DNA of 64,000 nucleotides, from contig CM049306.1 in NCBI GenBank assembly GCA_026874595.1, positions 73,407,642-73,471,641 of the forward strand. Direction: 5' to 3'. The notes beneath the pieces were generated by a model. It was not told where the DNA came from. It ran no database searches and was given only the letters and a program-made list of their open reading frames with translations. Both the position numbers and the translations under genes were made by a program. Each line of letters begins with the position of its first letter. Within the stretch, counting starts at the first letter, position 1. Below are positions 1-11,640 of this stretch, one piece after another. Source of the stretch: Sipunculus nudus. Lineage: Eukaryota > Annelida > Sipuncula > Golfingiida > Sipunculidae.

Positions 1-39
1 ATACAGGATATAGCCGATACGTTTCCATCATCTGCCATA

Positions 40-919
40 TTGGCATTAAATGCACCAAACCGACGTAGACAGGTGGGCTCAGTCAGCGCAGCATCAAATT
101 CAACGATGGGCTACTCATGCCACTCAGACGAGGAGGGCAACCAGCTCACTATCCATGAGGTCCCCAGCCAATCTCCACATCGTGAACCTGCTCCTAGGAG
201 GCCAAGAGTGTCATTAGTCACAAGTCGCTCAGCAACAAGAAACCGCAACCCAAGCCAACATCTGGATGCAGGCCCTTGTCATGATCAAGAACCATATTAT
301 CATAGCTATGATGTGCCCCCATCTCAGGTGCAACGGAGACCACACAGGGACAATCTGCATGTTCGAGACAGGGAACCAGCTTCCTGGGAGATGAGACATA
401 GTCACGAAACCATGAGACACTCAAGGTCTGTGCAATCGAGGGAGCAAATACCAAGGCGTCATGTGGAATATCTCCCTGTAGAGGATCACAGGCCTAGGGG
501 TTGCAAACAATCAGGAAGACGACGGAGGGATCATGGATACTCAAGCACTTCAGAAAGTTCAGATAGCTCAAGTGACCGTGAGTACAGATGTCTGAAGAGA
601 AAACACACTAAGTACCGCCATCATAGCTCCAGCTCCGATAGCTCAGAGGAGAGACATGGTGGTCATCACAGGGCCCACACAGGTCGCTCTGGCAGCCCCC
701 AGGCACCAAAGTTAATAACCTTCTCTGGCGGCGAGAACACCAACTGGGACAGCTTTATTTACCAGTTCAATAGGTATGCAGAACGGTATGGATGGTCCAG
801 TCATAACTGTACAGAACGCCTTCTAGACTGATTTTCGGGTAAAGCACTAGACTATGTGTGGGAACTTAGGCTGGACTCAGACTACCGAACCTTGACCCGC
901 AAGCTAAGTCAGCGTTTGT
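40..919 (+). pseudogene. Gag N-terminal part (Gypsy element 1), broken
   Basis: The open frame 40-831 encodes 263 residues rich in Arg, Ser and His, with many RS and SS runs. It ends in a stretch (about residues 225-263) resembling the start of a Gypsy capsid domain: PKLITFSGG, then a Trp and an F-x-Y-x-F-x-R pattern. The same frame continues after a TGA at 829 to another TGA at 919, so this gag is interrupted. The Arg/Ser-rich leader is unlike a typical compact Gypsy gag. The true start may lie before the window. Confidence 0.65.
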
Positions 920-1102
920 GAATTAGTGAGGCGCCCATCACTGTTCGAACAGGAGGAAAGACAAACGTTAGAGGAGTTTGGCCAGAAGGTCCTATTTCAA
1001 GTCATGAACGGCTTCCCCGGAGCAAAGGAATCCACTGTGGTGCGATAAGCGGTCGAGTACTTCCTGAAAGGTTGCCTCGACAAAAAGGCAGCAGCCACAG
1101 CT

Positions 1103-1624
1103 ATGTGCAGAAACCCAACAAAGGTACACAAAGCGGTGCAATATGTCAAAGATGCTGCTAACAACTATAAGGCAATTTATGGCAAGTCATCACTGCCAGT
1201 CCGCAGGGTAAGTTTCCACAGTCATCCAGATTCGGAGGAGGAGACCAGCCATTCAGTCAGAGCCACGAGTGTTAGGGATGCTCCCAACTTTGAGTCTGCT
1301 AGACTCGGTGAGTCAACAGGCAGTTCTGGATTAGAGATGAGAATGAACGAACGAATGGAAAAAATGAACGAGCAATTCAATGAAAGGATGAGCCGTTTAG
1401 AATCTATGCTCCAAACGTTGATGGAACCATCAAGGTCAAGATCTAGGTCACCAAGTTACAGTCGTTCACCCCAGAGACCCGAAGAAACAGTTTGCTTTAA
1501 ATGCCACCAAAAGGGCCATTTCAAACAAGATTGCCTGAGTAAATCACAGACAGGCCAGGAAACGGCACAGGGTTTAAATGCCAAAGGGTTGGGTCCACTG
1601 GCCAAGACTCAACCCGACTCCTAA
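1103..1624 (+). pseudogene. Gag C-terminal part with CCHC zinc knuckle (Gypsy element 1)
   Basis: This 173-residue frame contains a short charged coiled-coil-like stretch (about residues 75-110), an RS-repeat (RSRSRSPSYSRSP) and the zinc knuckle CFKCHQKGHFKQDC at about 1494-1535. The knuckle fits C-x2-C-x4-H-x4-C exactly; in the family it binds element RNA as nucleocapsid. The capsid sequence upstream (about 920-1100) is in a different frame, so a frameshift separates it from the N-terminal part. It is assigned to gag with high confidence and is not functional as it stands. Confidence 0.85.
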
Positions 1625-1710
1625 ATGGCCATCTGGAAGCCAAGGAAAATGTAATCGAGCCCAGCCTTGCACCTGGGGTTTACGGGCAATTAAAGAAAGA
1701 TGAAGACCTG

Positions 1711-2316
1711 GTGACCATTGAAGCAAATGGGGCTTTTGGTAGAGGGCAATCACTGGTGGTGCCCGTTGAGTTAAATCGAATAAAAGCAAATGCAACAGTA
1801 GACAGTGCCGCACAGGTGTCCATTTTGAGCAAAGAACTGTTTGATCAGATACCGGCAGGCGAACTCATCAATACAAACCGGGTAAACCTGAAAGGTATTG
1901 GAAAAGATGCTAGTCTTATCCCAGCTGTCAAATCAGGAGGCATAAAACTTGGGGACAAGCAGTATGAATGGCAGTGGTATGTAGCAGACATCACAGACCC
2001 ATACCTGCTGGGCTTAGACTTCCTGACAGCCAAGGAGTGTTCCATGAACTTTGCCACAAACACTATATTCATGCCAGAAAATACAGTACTAGCTTCTTTC
2101 AAACAAACTTACAATGGACAGCTGTGCCCAGTATATGTGGTGACCACTGGGAAAAGGCATATCATACCGCCTAACACGGTTTCTCGAATCAAGATTAAAG
2201 TACTAGGTGCAGTGGACGGCCTTGAATTCATCGTAGAACCCCTCGGCAGGAACTTGAAAGGACTTCTTGGGTCAACCGCTGACACCAGAGAAGACGGGTT
2301 TGATAAACTACTCTGA
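1711..2316 (+). pseudogene. Retropepsin-like aspartic protease (Gypsy element 1)
   Basis: The frame contains ATVDSAAQVSILS (about residues 29-41), the position of the retropepsin D-S/T-G-A active site. Here the Gly is Ala (DSAA), so activity is doubtful. A downstream YLLGLDFL motif matches the ILG-x-DFL motif near the end of Gypsy proteases. The family enzyme cleaves Gag-Pol as a homodimer. The frame ends at 2316 and should be followed by reverse transcriptase, which is missing. Confidence 0.8.
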
Positions 2317-2499
2317 CCATCATGTGACACTGGGAGCTGGGGTCAGTATTGGCACTGCCTTAGAGATTGAAGGAACAATTGTCCCACAAGATCAGAATGA
2401 TGGGGATTGGGACAAGGGTGGTGGTGAAGCTTGTTCGGAATCGGCCTTGCTGGTCTGGGCATGCGAACCACCACTCAACACTTACCCTGTCCAAAAAGC

Positions 2500-2830
2500 T
2501 TCACTGACAGATACAGGGGGCTTCAGTGTTGAGAAAACAAAAGTGTTGGGCTGCTTCGTCCTACCACCAAAACAAAGGAGGTACTGCACCATGCGGAAGG
2601 AGCTGCTTGCGATTGTGAGATTCTGTTGCCACTTCAGGCACTACCTTTTGGGACGGAGATTCGTTGTGAGGACAGATCACAATTGCCTAGCTTGGCTCGT
2701 GCCATTTAGATTCATCAAGGAACAGTTAACAAGATGGATTGAGGAGCAGGCAAAGTTTGATTTTGTAATTATGCACCGGCCAGGCGGGAAACATCAGAAC
2801 GCAGGTGCGCTTTCCTTATGCAAGATCTAT
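2500..2830 (+). pseudogene. RNase H C-terminal half joined directly to the post-protease linker; RT deleted
   Basis: Within the open frame 2267-3217, residues from about 2545 onward match the second half of Gypsy RNase H: an RRYC-x4-KELLA block, then a TDH motif and the W-x(8)-QAKFDF and H-R-PG-x-x-N-A blocks that precede integrase. Reverse transcriptase fingers and palm with the YxDD box, and the first RNase H acidic residues, are absent. Only about 50 bases of linker-like sequence separate this part from the post-protease region, so roughly 700 bases or more of normal element sequence were lost. The junction lies near 2520-2550. Confidence 0.8.
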
Positions 2831-4310
2831 TGGACATGTGCAATTGTTATCAAGCTGGCTGCGATGGAAAACACCTTCCTTGCAGAGGTACCAGGAACTG
2901 CACCATGGCACATTACCTGTGGGAGAGTTTCCACAATGATGTCGATGACGTGTTGCCATTGGGGGCGAGGCAGCTCGATGCCTGCATCTCAGGCAGCCCG
3001 GATTCCCAGTTTCAGGCAGCCAAGCCGCCGGCTTGGGACTCGGCAGATTGTGGTGCAGGTGATAGGTTTGCCTCGCCTGACAAGCACATTGAACTTGCCA
3101 CGACAGTCCAGCAATGTGAGAAAAGTTCTCAAGAGAAGGAGGCAGCACCATCCTATCCGATGCAGGATTACTCTTCAACTGAACTTGCTGAGTTACAGGA
3201 ACAGGACCCGGACATAGGTTCAGTGATATTATGGTTGTCATCTGAAGACTACAGTGAAATGCCGACGCAGGCAGACTTCAATCTGAACAGCCAGGCGACT
3301 AAGTGGCTGTGGTTCCTCAAGTCACAGCAGTTGCTAAAGGATCCAGCGCTGAACTACAAGTTGGAAGATATAGCCGGCTCTTGGACATACCTCGTTGTTC
3401 CTAGGTCCCTGCAAGCAGGAGTTTTGAGCATGTGCCACGGGAGTAAAGCTGCAACACACATTGGCTATGAGAAATCGCTCACAAGACTGAAAAGGTCTTT
3501 CATTTGGTACCAGTTGAGTCAAGATTGTAAGTTACACTGCCAGACGTGCGACTTGTGCCACAAGAACAAGAAGGCCACGAAAAGACCTAATCACGCTGGT
3601 TATCCGATGGAGAGAGTACATTTAGATGTGTTAATTCCTTTCACTGATAGTGAGGCAGGAAACAAACACGTGGCAGTGATAATTGACCAGTTCTCCAAGT
3701 GGGTAGACTGTGATACAGTTCCAGAACAAACAACTTCCACCATGGCCACCAAGTTCTTTGAGCATTTTGTCAGCACGTTTGGATGTCCTAAATATGTGCA
3801 CACTGACCAGGGCACCAATTCTGGATCACACATATTCTCATCTCTGTGCAGGATGCTGGATATAGCCCGTACCAGGACGACACCATACCACCCAAGCTCC
3901 AACAAACAGCTTGAAAGGCAAAATAGGACACACCTCCAAACGTTGTCTGATCGATGGGAACGTTAAACATTGGGACAGTGATCTTGCATTGATAGCTATG
4001 GCTTCGCACTCGATGGTGAACAGTTCAACCGGTTTCTCGGCCAACCAGATCATTCTAGGAGGAGAAGTAGTCCAACCCGAGGATCTTATCTTTGGCACAG
4101 CAACTGGCGGAAAGAGACTCACAGGGGTGCAGTTTGAACCAGTGGGTCAAGGACCTTAGGGACAGGCTGATCAAGTTCCATGAACAGGTCAGGCAAAATC
4201 TGAAGATGAGACGAGCCTGTCAGAAGGGGCACTATGATCTTAAGTCACGCGAGAGAGAGTTCGAACCTGGTGAGCTGGTGTATGTGTTAGATAAAAACCA
4301 TCAATAAGGG
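2818..4310 (+). pseudogene. Integrase (Gypsy element 1), frameshifted after the core
   Basis: The open frame 2818-3966 contains an HHCC zinc-binding region (His pair at about 3436-3463, then CQTCDLC at about 3538-3558). It also carries a DDE core: the first Asp in HLDV (about 3619-3630), the second in HTDQGTNSG (about 3799-3825) and the Glu in SNKQLERQNRT (about 3898-3930). A frameshift near 3960 moves the rest to the frame read from about 3966, with NSSTGFSANQIILGG being the usual post-core motif. A further segment at 4092-4307 ends in EFEPGELVYVLD, matching the integrase C-terminal domain. All catalytic residues are visible but no single frame covers the enzyme. Confidence 0.85.
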
Positions 4311-4350
4311 CACCAGCCCAAAGCTACAGCCAGTATACAAGGGACCATAC

Positions 4351-4799
4351 TTGGTGATCGTCAGCAGTGTGAAGACTAGGAGACGCGACAGTTTCATACA
4401 CTACAATAACTTGATGGCTTGTCTTACAAAGCACCTACCATTTTGGCTTCGCCGGGCCAGGATCCAGTTCTTAAAGGAGCAAACCCTGAGCAAGAAGAAG
4501 CCAGAGATAGACACTCTGATGCAGACAGTGATTTTTCAGTCACAGGAAACCTTTATTCGGAATCAGATCCAGAGGAATCAGACCTTTCAGGAAGCGGACC
4601 CTCTTCTCAAGAAGGTTCTGATGCCTCAAATGCAGCTATATGGACGTCGGACCCTGAAGTCGAACGCTCTCAGGTGGTAGCTGATAGAGAAAAAGGTGTC
4701 CATGACAGTGAAACTCAGAATCGGGCTCTGCAACTTGGGGGAAAAGGACCATCGCACCACCCGCAGAGGCCGCAGGTTCCAGAGTCCGAGGCACCTTAA
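4351..4799 (+). pseudogene. Pol C-terminal tail (Gypsy element 1)
   Basis: Two overlapping frames cover an acidic, Ser-rich tail. Near its end a third frame gives TTRRGRRFQSPRHLKHF, similar to the R-R-G-R-R-x-x-x-P tail that ends many Gypsy polyproteins. The sequence is frameshifted. There is no membrane segment or other sign of an envelope gene between here and the polypurine tract. Confidence 0.6.
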
Positions 4800-5425
4800 A
4801 CATTTTGTTAAATAAGCGCTTAGATATGTTACGTATTAGATAAGTTAACTAACATAGTTATGAGACTTCATCTGCAGTGGAGATACAACGAATGGTTCTT
4901 GTTCCCTTGCAGATGAATCTTGCACAGGAACACGAATTCGTTCCGGATCATGAGGAGTGTGACTATGAGGAGTGCACTGAATCTCCAGAGCCCCCTCTTA
5001 ATCCTAATAATGCATCCTGCTGCATGGTGCCTTAGTAATGTTTGTAACGGTTGGATGTGAAGCGGCCTGGTTCTGCTCTCATCCATGCATGATTCAGTTT
5101 AATTATTCATTAAGTGCTGAGGTATACAATATGACTCGACAGTGTGAGGGCTGGGAATCAGGATGAGTGAGTATGAGGCTGCCCTGTCCTGCCTGTGTTC
5201 ATGATGGACACCAGCTCGCATATTGTCAGGGAAGACGGGACTGAAGACAATTTTAATATGGAGCCTTGTGTATTTTTTCGAAATGATAAGTATTCGTCTC
5301 AGTGTGTTGAGTAATTGAACTTTAACTGGATATCTTTGTCTTGTCATATGAAAGACTAAAGAGAAATGACCCTGATTAATGATGTGTTTAAAGACATTCT
5401 GCTACAGTCACACAAGCCAATCTAT
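4800..5425 (+). other. 3' untranslated stretch of Gypsy element 1
   Basis: No coding pattern is visible between the end of pol and the polypurine tract. It is probably the element's 3' internal untranslated region. Confidence 0.4.
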
Positions 5426-5707
5426 GGAAAGGGGAGGGATGTAAGAGGAATGCACTCATGCCGAAGTGCAGCCAGGCCGACATGCTAGCGACCTTACCAA
5501 GGGCCGGGATGGAAACCGCGAAAAGGAGAGGTCACCTGCCGAGTTTCTGAGTCAGTACGCTAGCCAAGTGCGGTCAAGTCTTTAACGACGGATTTCAAGC
5601 TACTGACCTGGTGACACTTGACAGAGGGTTAGTCGTCACCTTCATTTTGGTGTGAGCTTCACGCTGAAGTTTACAGTACAATGCTTATTTGTTAAACAAA
5701 GGTTACA
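5426..5707 (+). repeat. Polypurine tract and probable 3' LTR of Gypsy element 1
   Basis: Fourteen purines (5426-5439, GGAAAGGGGAGGGA) are followed immediately by TGTAAGAGG at 5440, the expected layout of a polypurine tract next to a 3' LTR. A matching end, GGTTACA at 5701-5707, would give a 268-bp LTR with TGTAA/TTACA inverted ends. The 5' LTR is not in the window, so the end cannot be confirmed by comparison. Confidence 0.6.
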
Positions 5708-5989
5708 CCAAAGTAATTTTATCAATATCTTAATTGTCAGAATTCACCGTTCTGGTAGAACAATGAATTATCAGCTGTGTCACATGTCTCTCAGGGTGAT
5801 TATCTTGGGTTTGGCAGGTCTGTACTCAGTAACAGCTAATTTTGTAACTAATTAATTAAGTGGAAAAAATGAATAATTCCTCATGATCTATGCAGCTGCT
5901 AAGAATTTTAGGCTATGTTTTTATTCTGTCTTAATCTCTTCTTGTCTTAGAGGCTGAATGTATGCTATTTAAGTCTGTTTTGCATCATC

Positions 5990-7190
5990 TATTATTTAAC
6001 TAGAATACAGGTAGCCAACAAGCGACTACGTGTATCCGCCGAAATTAGAGTGGGACGGGTGAAGTGAGGCATGGATTGAGTAGCAAGGGGAAATAAAGTG
6101 AGGTGTGTTGCTTGTTAGGATGGACGTCTGCAGCCAAAATGTGTATGTAGGTGGCGCCATCTTCACAAAATCCAGTAAGCTATCCAAGTTGTATACATAT
6201 GCAAAATTTAAGGCAGATAAGTTAAACCACTGCCGAGATATGGGTGAAACAGAAGGACGCTGTGCAAAAATAATGCAGTAGGCATGTGTATGATAAAGAG
6301 CTATGTGAGATCTATACACATGCAAAATTTCATGGGTAAACGTCAAACCAGTCCTGAGATATTAGCATGAATGTCTGCAGCGTAGCATAATTGTAGGTGG
6401 CGCCACCTTCCACAAAATCCAGAAAGCTGTCCAAGATGTATATAAATGCAAAATATTTAGCAGATAAGTCAAATCACTACCGAGATATGTGATATTTTAT
6501 CCCACCGCAGACAAACAGACGGACGCTGTGCAAGACTGGTTGCAGGTGGCGTCACCAGTTTTTCTAATGATAAAGAGCTATGGGAGATCTATACACCTGC
6601 AAAATTTCAGGAGGGTACGTCAAACCATACCTGAGATATAAGCCTGGATGTCTTCATCCTGAACGTGAAGATAGGTGGCGTATCTATAAAAAATCAAGAA
6701 AGCTCTCTTGAATGTATACACATGCAAAATTTCAGGTGGATAAGTCCAACCACTGAAGAGATATGAGTGATTTTATCCCAAGACAGATGAACAGATGGAC
6801 GCTGTGCAAAAATTGTTGCAGATGGCGCCACCATTTTCATGTGTATGTTATTAAGCTATCCAAGGGCTACATTTGATCAAAATTTTTAACCTGATTGGTC
6901 AAACGAGTCCGAAGACATGAGGGTTAATGTGTAAAAACAGACGCATAGATGGACGCACTGGAGAATGGAAAGGTCAGAGGTCAACGCAAATAGACGCTGC
7001 TCAAAAATTGTTGCAGATTGCGCCACCATTTTTATGTGTATGTTATTAAGCTGTCCAAGGGCTACATTTGATCAAAATTTTTAACCTGATTGGTCAAAAG
7101 AGTCCGAAGACATGAGGGTTAATGTGTAAAAACAGACGCACAGATGAACGCACTGGAGAATGGAAAGGTCAGAGGTCAACGCAAAATGGT
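5990..7190. repeat. Diverged tandem units with palindromic GGTGGCGCCACC core
   Basis: A motif of the form GGTGGCGYCACC or a decayed version recurs at about 6151, 6395, 6546, 6675, 6824 and 7019. It sits between repeated phrases such as CAAAATTTCAGG, ACGCTGTGCAA and CCGAGATAT. Units are about 125-195 bp. The last two (about 6795-6989 and 6990-7187) are nearly identical, a recent local duplication. The same family recurs in opposite orientation at about 29400-29710. Confidence 0.7.
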
Positions 7191-8245
7191 AAGGCACCAG
7201 TTCACAGGTGACCTGATAATTTGCTCAAGTTTCGGAAAAATTATCCATTTGTCTCAGACAAGTTCTCCGGAAACGAACGCGGGGGCGGCGGCGGCGGAAC
7301 TCGGTCAAAACATACAATTATCAGATAAATAGGTTCTTGATATTTGTTACAACTGCGCATCTGTTAGTGTGTCTAGCATTAAATGTGTTATTTGATAGTC
7401 AGGGTTACTTATTCAATAGCATTGATAAAAATTATATCATATTGCCGTCTGAATTCCAATTATTTTATAATATAAGCTTATACATGTATTAATAAGTTAT
7501 TCCTAGATCTGTCAGGGATTTTATTTGTTCTTTCTTTAGTTTCGATGGTTAGTCGTGTCAACCTTGTCATTGGTCAATTTGATCAAGTAAAGAGTAGATG
7601 AAACGCTGGTAGATGGATTATGAATGACAAGACAAATTTGTATAACCTTAAGAACATGCATCATCTTCTGTGACTGGTCACCATGGACCTCCGAAGGGCT
7701 CCTTCTATCGATTTGATGGTATTCATTTCACTTACTCAGGCACAATTTCAGTGACTGGACAAATTTTCTTTAGCTTTTGATTGCCTCAGAAATCAATTTA
7801 TAGAGATCATGCACTCAGAGATCACTATATCTCACAGTGTTCACATGGATCGAACCAACGTATTGATAGAGCATATGATTATATACAAGGTAATTCAGCT
7901 GATATATCCGTGCACCAGTGTAGTGTCCTAGCACCAATATTGCATATAAACAAGTTCATTCTCCTTAAAAAACTAATCGAGTTCTATTGAGGCCTAAACC
8001 ATTTACCCCTGAGAATGAGTCTTTCTCCTCTCCTCCCATTTCTTCTGCCTGAGAACGACACTATATATATATATTTGAAGCATAAGCAATATCGACTAGC
8101 CAACAAATGTACTTTACAGACCATCTGTACGTCCGTAGTTTGTTACCCCAAAACCACAAGAATTTGTGTTCTAGTCTGGGCCCTTGTGAGCACGTTTTAT
8201 CTTTAACAGAATCGTGGCTTGGCATATTTTCATTCAAAGATAAGG
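7191..8245. other. Unassigned sequence with a short GGC run
   Basis: Apart from a GC-rich run of GGC triplets at about 7279-7299, no gene or repeat was recognised. Short open frames here have no domain pattern. Confidence 0.4.
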
Positions 8246-8453
8246 GTAGATGATTATATTACATTTAGATATGACAGAAATCAGCACGGATGAGGAAATG
8301 TCCGTCTTAAATTGGAAAGCTTTATTAGTTGATACTTACGGGCAAACGTTAAAAAAAAATCTAATTGATATACAGGATTTATGGGTCGGTCTTTTTACCG
8401 AGCGCACTGAGTGCTTCCGAGCTACCGCTCTTTCTCTCTCTCTCCTTCTTTCT

Positions 8454-10000
8454 TTTTATGCCACAAAGTGGCCGGGGCATATAGTTTTACCCATGTCCGT
8501 CATTCCGTCATTCCGTCATTCCGTCCTTCCGTCATTCCGAAATCAAACAGTTGTACGGACTTTTTTTCGCAATGCCTGCAGATATTGGCCTGATTTTTGG
8601 TGTGTGAGCAGATATAGACCAGTTACAGATCGAGTTCGCGTTTCGTCCTGGTTGACCTACTTTTGACCGTTTTACGGCTCCTGAACATAGAAAATTTCAT
8701 GAAAAATATGAAATTTCATGACAAATACACATGTAACGACTTTTTATCGCAGTGCCTGCAGATATTGGCCTGATTTTTGGTGTAGGGACAGAAATAGACC
8801 ACTTACAGATCAAGTTCGCGTTTCGTCCCGGTTGACCTACTTTTGACCGTTGTACAAACATAGAAAATTTCATGAAAAATAGAAATATTCATGAAAGATA
8901 CACATGTACAGACTTTTTTCGCAATGCCTGCAGATATTGGCCTGATTTTTGGTGTGTGGGCAGATATAGACCTGTTACAGATCGAGTTCGCGTTTCGTCC
9001 TGGTTGACCTACTTTTGACCGTTTTACGGCTCCTGAACATAGAAAATTTCATGAAAAATATGAAATATCATGACAAATACACATGTACGGACCTTTTTTC
9101 GCAATGCCCGCAGATATTGGCCTGATTTTTGGTGTGTGGCCAGATATTGACCAGTTACAGATTGAGTTCGCATTTCGTCCTGGTTGACCTACTTTTGACT
9201 GTTTTACGGCTCCTGAACATAGAAAATTTCATGTAAAACATAAATTTTCATGACAAATACACTTGTACAGACTTTTCTTCACAATACCTGCAGATATTGG
9301 CCTGATTATGGTGTGTGGGCAGATAATGACCAGTTACAGATCAAGTTCACGTTTTGTCCAAGTTGACCTATTTTTGACCGTTTGACGGTGCTCTAACAAA
9401 GAAAATTTCATAAAAAGGTGCATATGTATGGACTTTTCTTCGCAGTGCCTGCAGATACGGGCCTGATTTTTGGTGTGTAGGCAGATAATGACCACTTACA
9501 GATCGAGTTCTCTTGTTTTCTCTCAGTTGACCTACTTTTGACCATTTGACTGCTCCTGAACATAGAAAGTTTTATGAAAAATATAAATTTTCATAACAAA
9601 TGCATATGTACTTACTTTTTTTCCTCAATGCCTGCAGATACCACCCTGATTTTTTATGTGTGGGCAGATAATGACAGTTACAGATCGAGTGCGCGTTTCA
9701 TCCCGGTTGACCTACTTTTGATTGTTTTACGGCTCCTAAACATAGAAAATTTCATGAAAGACAGAAATTTTTATGGAAAATGCACATGTATGGACTTTTT
9801 TTCACAATGCCTGCATATACTGGCATGATTTTTGGTGTGTTGCTTGATAATGACCCGTTACAGATCGAGTTTGCATTTTGCCCTTGTTGACCTACTTTTG
9901 ACCATACGACACCTCCTGAACTTAAAAATATTTTCAAAATTTTACAAATGTTTCTAATTTGCCCAAGGCGGGGGCATTCGTGTCGTTCCGACACATCTAG
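8454..10000 (+). mobile_element. Non-autonomous Helitron-like element with internal satellite array
   Basis: The left end has nested hairpins (TATGCC at 8457-8462 with GGCATA at 8476-8481, enclosing CCAC-AAA-GTGG), followed by a CCGTCATT microsatellite at about 8497-8540. The body is about eight tandem units (about 8560-9960). The right end is GGCGGGGGCATTC, then a 6-bp hairpin (GTGTCG-TTC-CGACAC, 9980-9994), then CTAG at 9997-10000 followed by T. A short hairpin just before CTRR with T after it is the Helitron 3' signature. No Rep/helicase is present, so it would be non-autonomous. Confidence 0.7.
8560..9960. repeat. Eight-unit satellite array, about 180 bp per unit
   Basis: Units share phrases such as GCCTGCAGATATTGGCCTGA, CAGTTACAGATCGAGTT and GTTGACCTACTTTTGACCG. 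The phrase GCCTGCAGATA or a variant starts at about 8573, 8753, 8927, 9106, 9288, 9446, 9629 and 9808, so the spacing is about 160-182 bp. Unit divergence rises towards the right end. The array is confined to the Helitron-like element. Confidence 0.9.
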
Positions 10001-10323
10001 TTTTCTTTCTCTCTCTCTCTCTCTCTCTTACTGTCTCTCTTTCCTTTTTCTTTCTCGCTCCCTTTCTTTTTTATCTCTCTCTTATTCTCTTTCTTTCTCT
10101 CTCTCTCTCCTATATAGGCTATATTGGATAAATATTATATCTAGTAATGGTCTTTGTTACCTTTCCCTCTGATTCAGGTTCTTCTCCTCTCTCTCTTCAT
10201 GTCTGTCTGTCTGTCTGCCTGTCTGTCTGTCTTTCTCTCTCCTTTATATATCGAATAAAAATTAAATATAGTATAGCTCTGTTTCTTTCTCACTTTTTCT
10301 TTTTTTTCCCTCTCTCTCGCTTG

Positions 10324-10373
<50 letters not shown>

Positions 10374-10496
10374 TATATATTCTGATATATGTAAATATAT
10401 ATAATAATATTAAATTATATATTATATTTATATACGGATATATGAATAAATGTATTTATATATGTATTACCATATACACGTATATGTATGTATACC

Positions 10497-10539
<43 letters not shown>

Positions 10540-10560
10540 TGTTATGATAATAGGATATGG
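10001..10560. repeat. Cluster of microsatellites
   Basis: CT-rich tracts (10003-10115 and 10305-10362), a TCTG run (10199-10233), a short CA run (10363-10372) and TA runs (about 10374-10410 and 10500-10540) follow one another. Open frames here are products of the simple repeats. Confidence 0.95.
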
Positions 10561-11582
10561 TCAGTTAACAATGCTAATCATAGTTAGATGATGCAGTACT
10601 AATTGACATGTTTGATTACCTTACTTTGTTTAATAAGAGATTTTATATAACTTTTCTTCATAATATTTTATATATTATCTGAAAGAATGATACATGGCTT
10701 ATAGAGGCTTGTACCTGCTAGTCCAGCCAGTGTCATGTATTTAAGACACCAGATGGATCCATGAATCTAAGACACTAGGTCAGTTAATTAGATGTTATAT
10801 CTGTTTCTTCTGTTATCACATATTTTGTCCACTGTACCAGATTCTATTTAATATGCCACCCATCAGTTTGTATAGCTCAGCCTGGCATTTGTGTGACTGT
10901 CCGTCTTTTAGGGGAGAGCAAATTACCAGTACCAGCCTTAAAATCTGCCCAGTGCAGCAATAAATGGCATTAGTCTTGTAAACTATCCCTAGCTTATCAA
11001 CAGTTGCACCCAGTAAGTTGTCAGAATTTGTAACAATGTCATTTGTTATTTCATTAAGCCTTGATTAAGTTTACTGTCTGGTAATTATGTTAATATATTC
11101 AGATGTATGAATGCCTACAACTTTTTCTAGCTCCTGAATGGACAATCTTTAGTATCCAGGTCAAAAGCATTTATTTTAATATTCAATAGGGTAACTTCAG
11201 GTATCAGGTTGGTTGAACTGATGGACAGACCTGCATATAAGCACAGCCAGATTTTACTCTGAGAGCACTTCGGCATATTTTCTAAATTTACAAATGGCTC
11301 CGTTTCAATAGATTAGTTTTAAGGAAAGATCAACAGATCACAGTTTAGTTAGCAAGTTTCACTTTTATTCTTTTTATTTTATGATGTTCTTCTGGAATGA
11401 ACATTATTGTACGAATCATCAGAATAAATTTTCAGTTTTACCATCACATTTGGACTTTCATTGGACTCGTGTGAACAGGAATGTGGAATGGAAGCAAAAC
11501 TGAATGCATTTTTTGTTTAAATTTTGAGCTAATTTCCCCGTTCCATTCGGATCCCCAGGTGATGATAGAGAAGAGGGAACGT

Positions 11583-11640
<58 letters not shown>

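Larger units (their letters stand above)
1..5707 (+). mobile_element. Degenerate Ty3/Gypsy-type LTR retrotransposon, 5' end outside window
   Basis: The plus strand carries, in order, gag with a zinc knuckle, an aspartic protease, part of RNase H, integrase with its three acidic residues, a low-complexity tail, a polypurine tract and the start of a 3' LTR. Protease before RNase H before integrase is the Ty3/Gypsy order. The reading frame is broken by stops at 829 and 919 and by frameshifts between gag and protease and near 3960. The reverse transcriptase that should lie between protease and RNase H is absent. The 5' LTR and primer binding site are not in the window. The element is a dead copy and lies outside the 25-kb tandem duplication. 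Confidence 0.9.

Noticed and set aside
4800-5425. Possible envelope gene after pol in Gypsy element 1
   Set aside because: No signal peptide, transmembrane segment or long frame is visible in any frame.
8560-9960. CRISPR-like array
   Set aside because: Units are about 180 bp with no short-repeat/unique-spacer structure, and the genome is eukaryotic.
10174-10374. Minus-strand open frame of Arg-Glu repeats and plus-strand Ser-Leu frames
   Set aside because: They are translations of CT and TCTG microsatellites, with no coding signal beyond the repeat.
10860-10900. A-box-like TAGCTCAGCCTGG suggesting a tRNA or SINE
   Set aside because: No B-box (GGTTCGAATCC) follows at a suitable distance.
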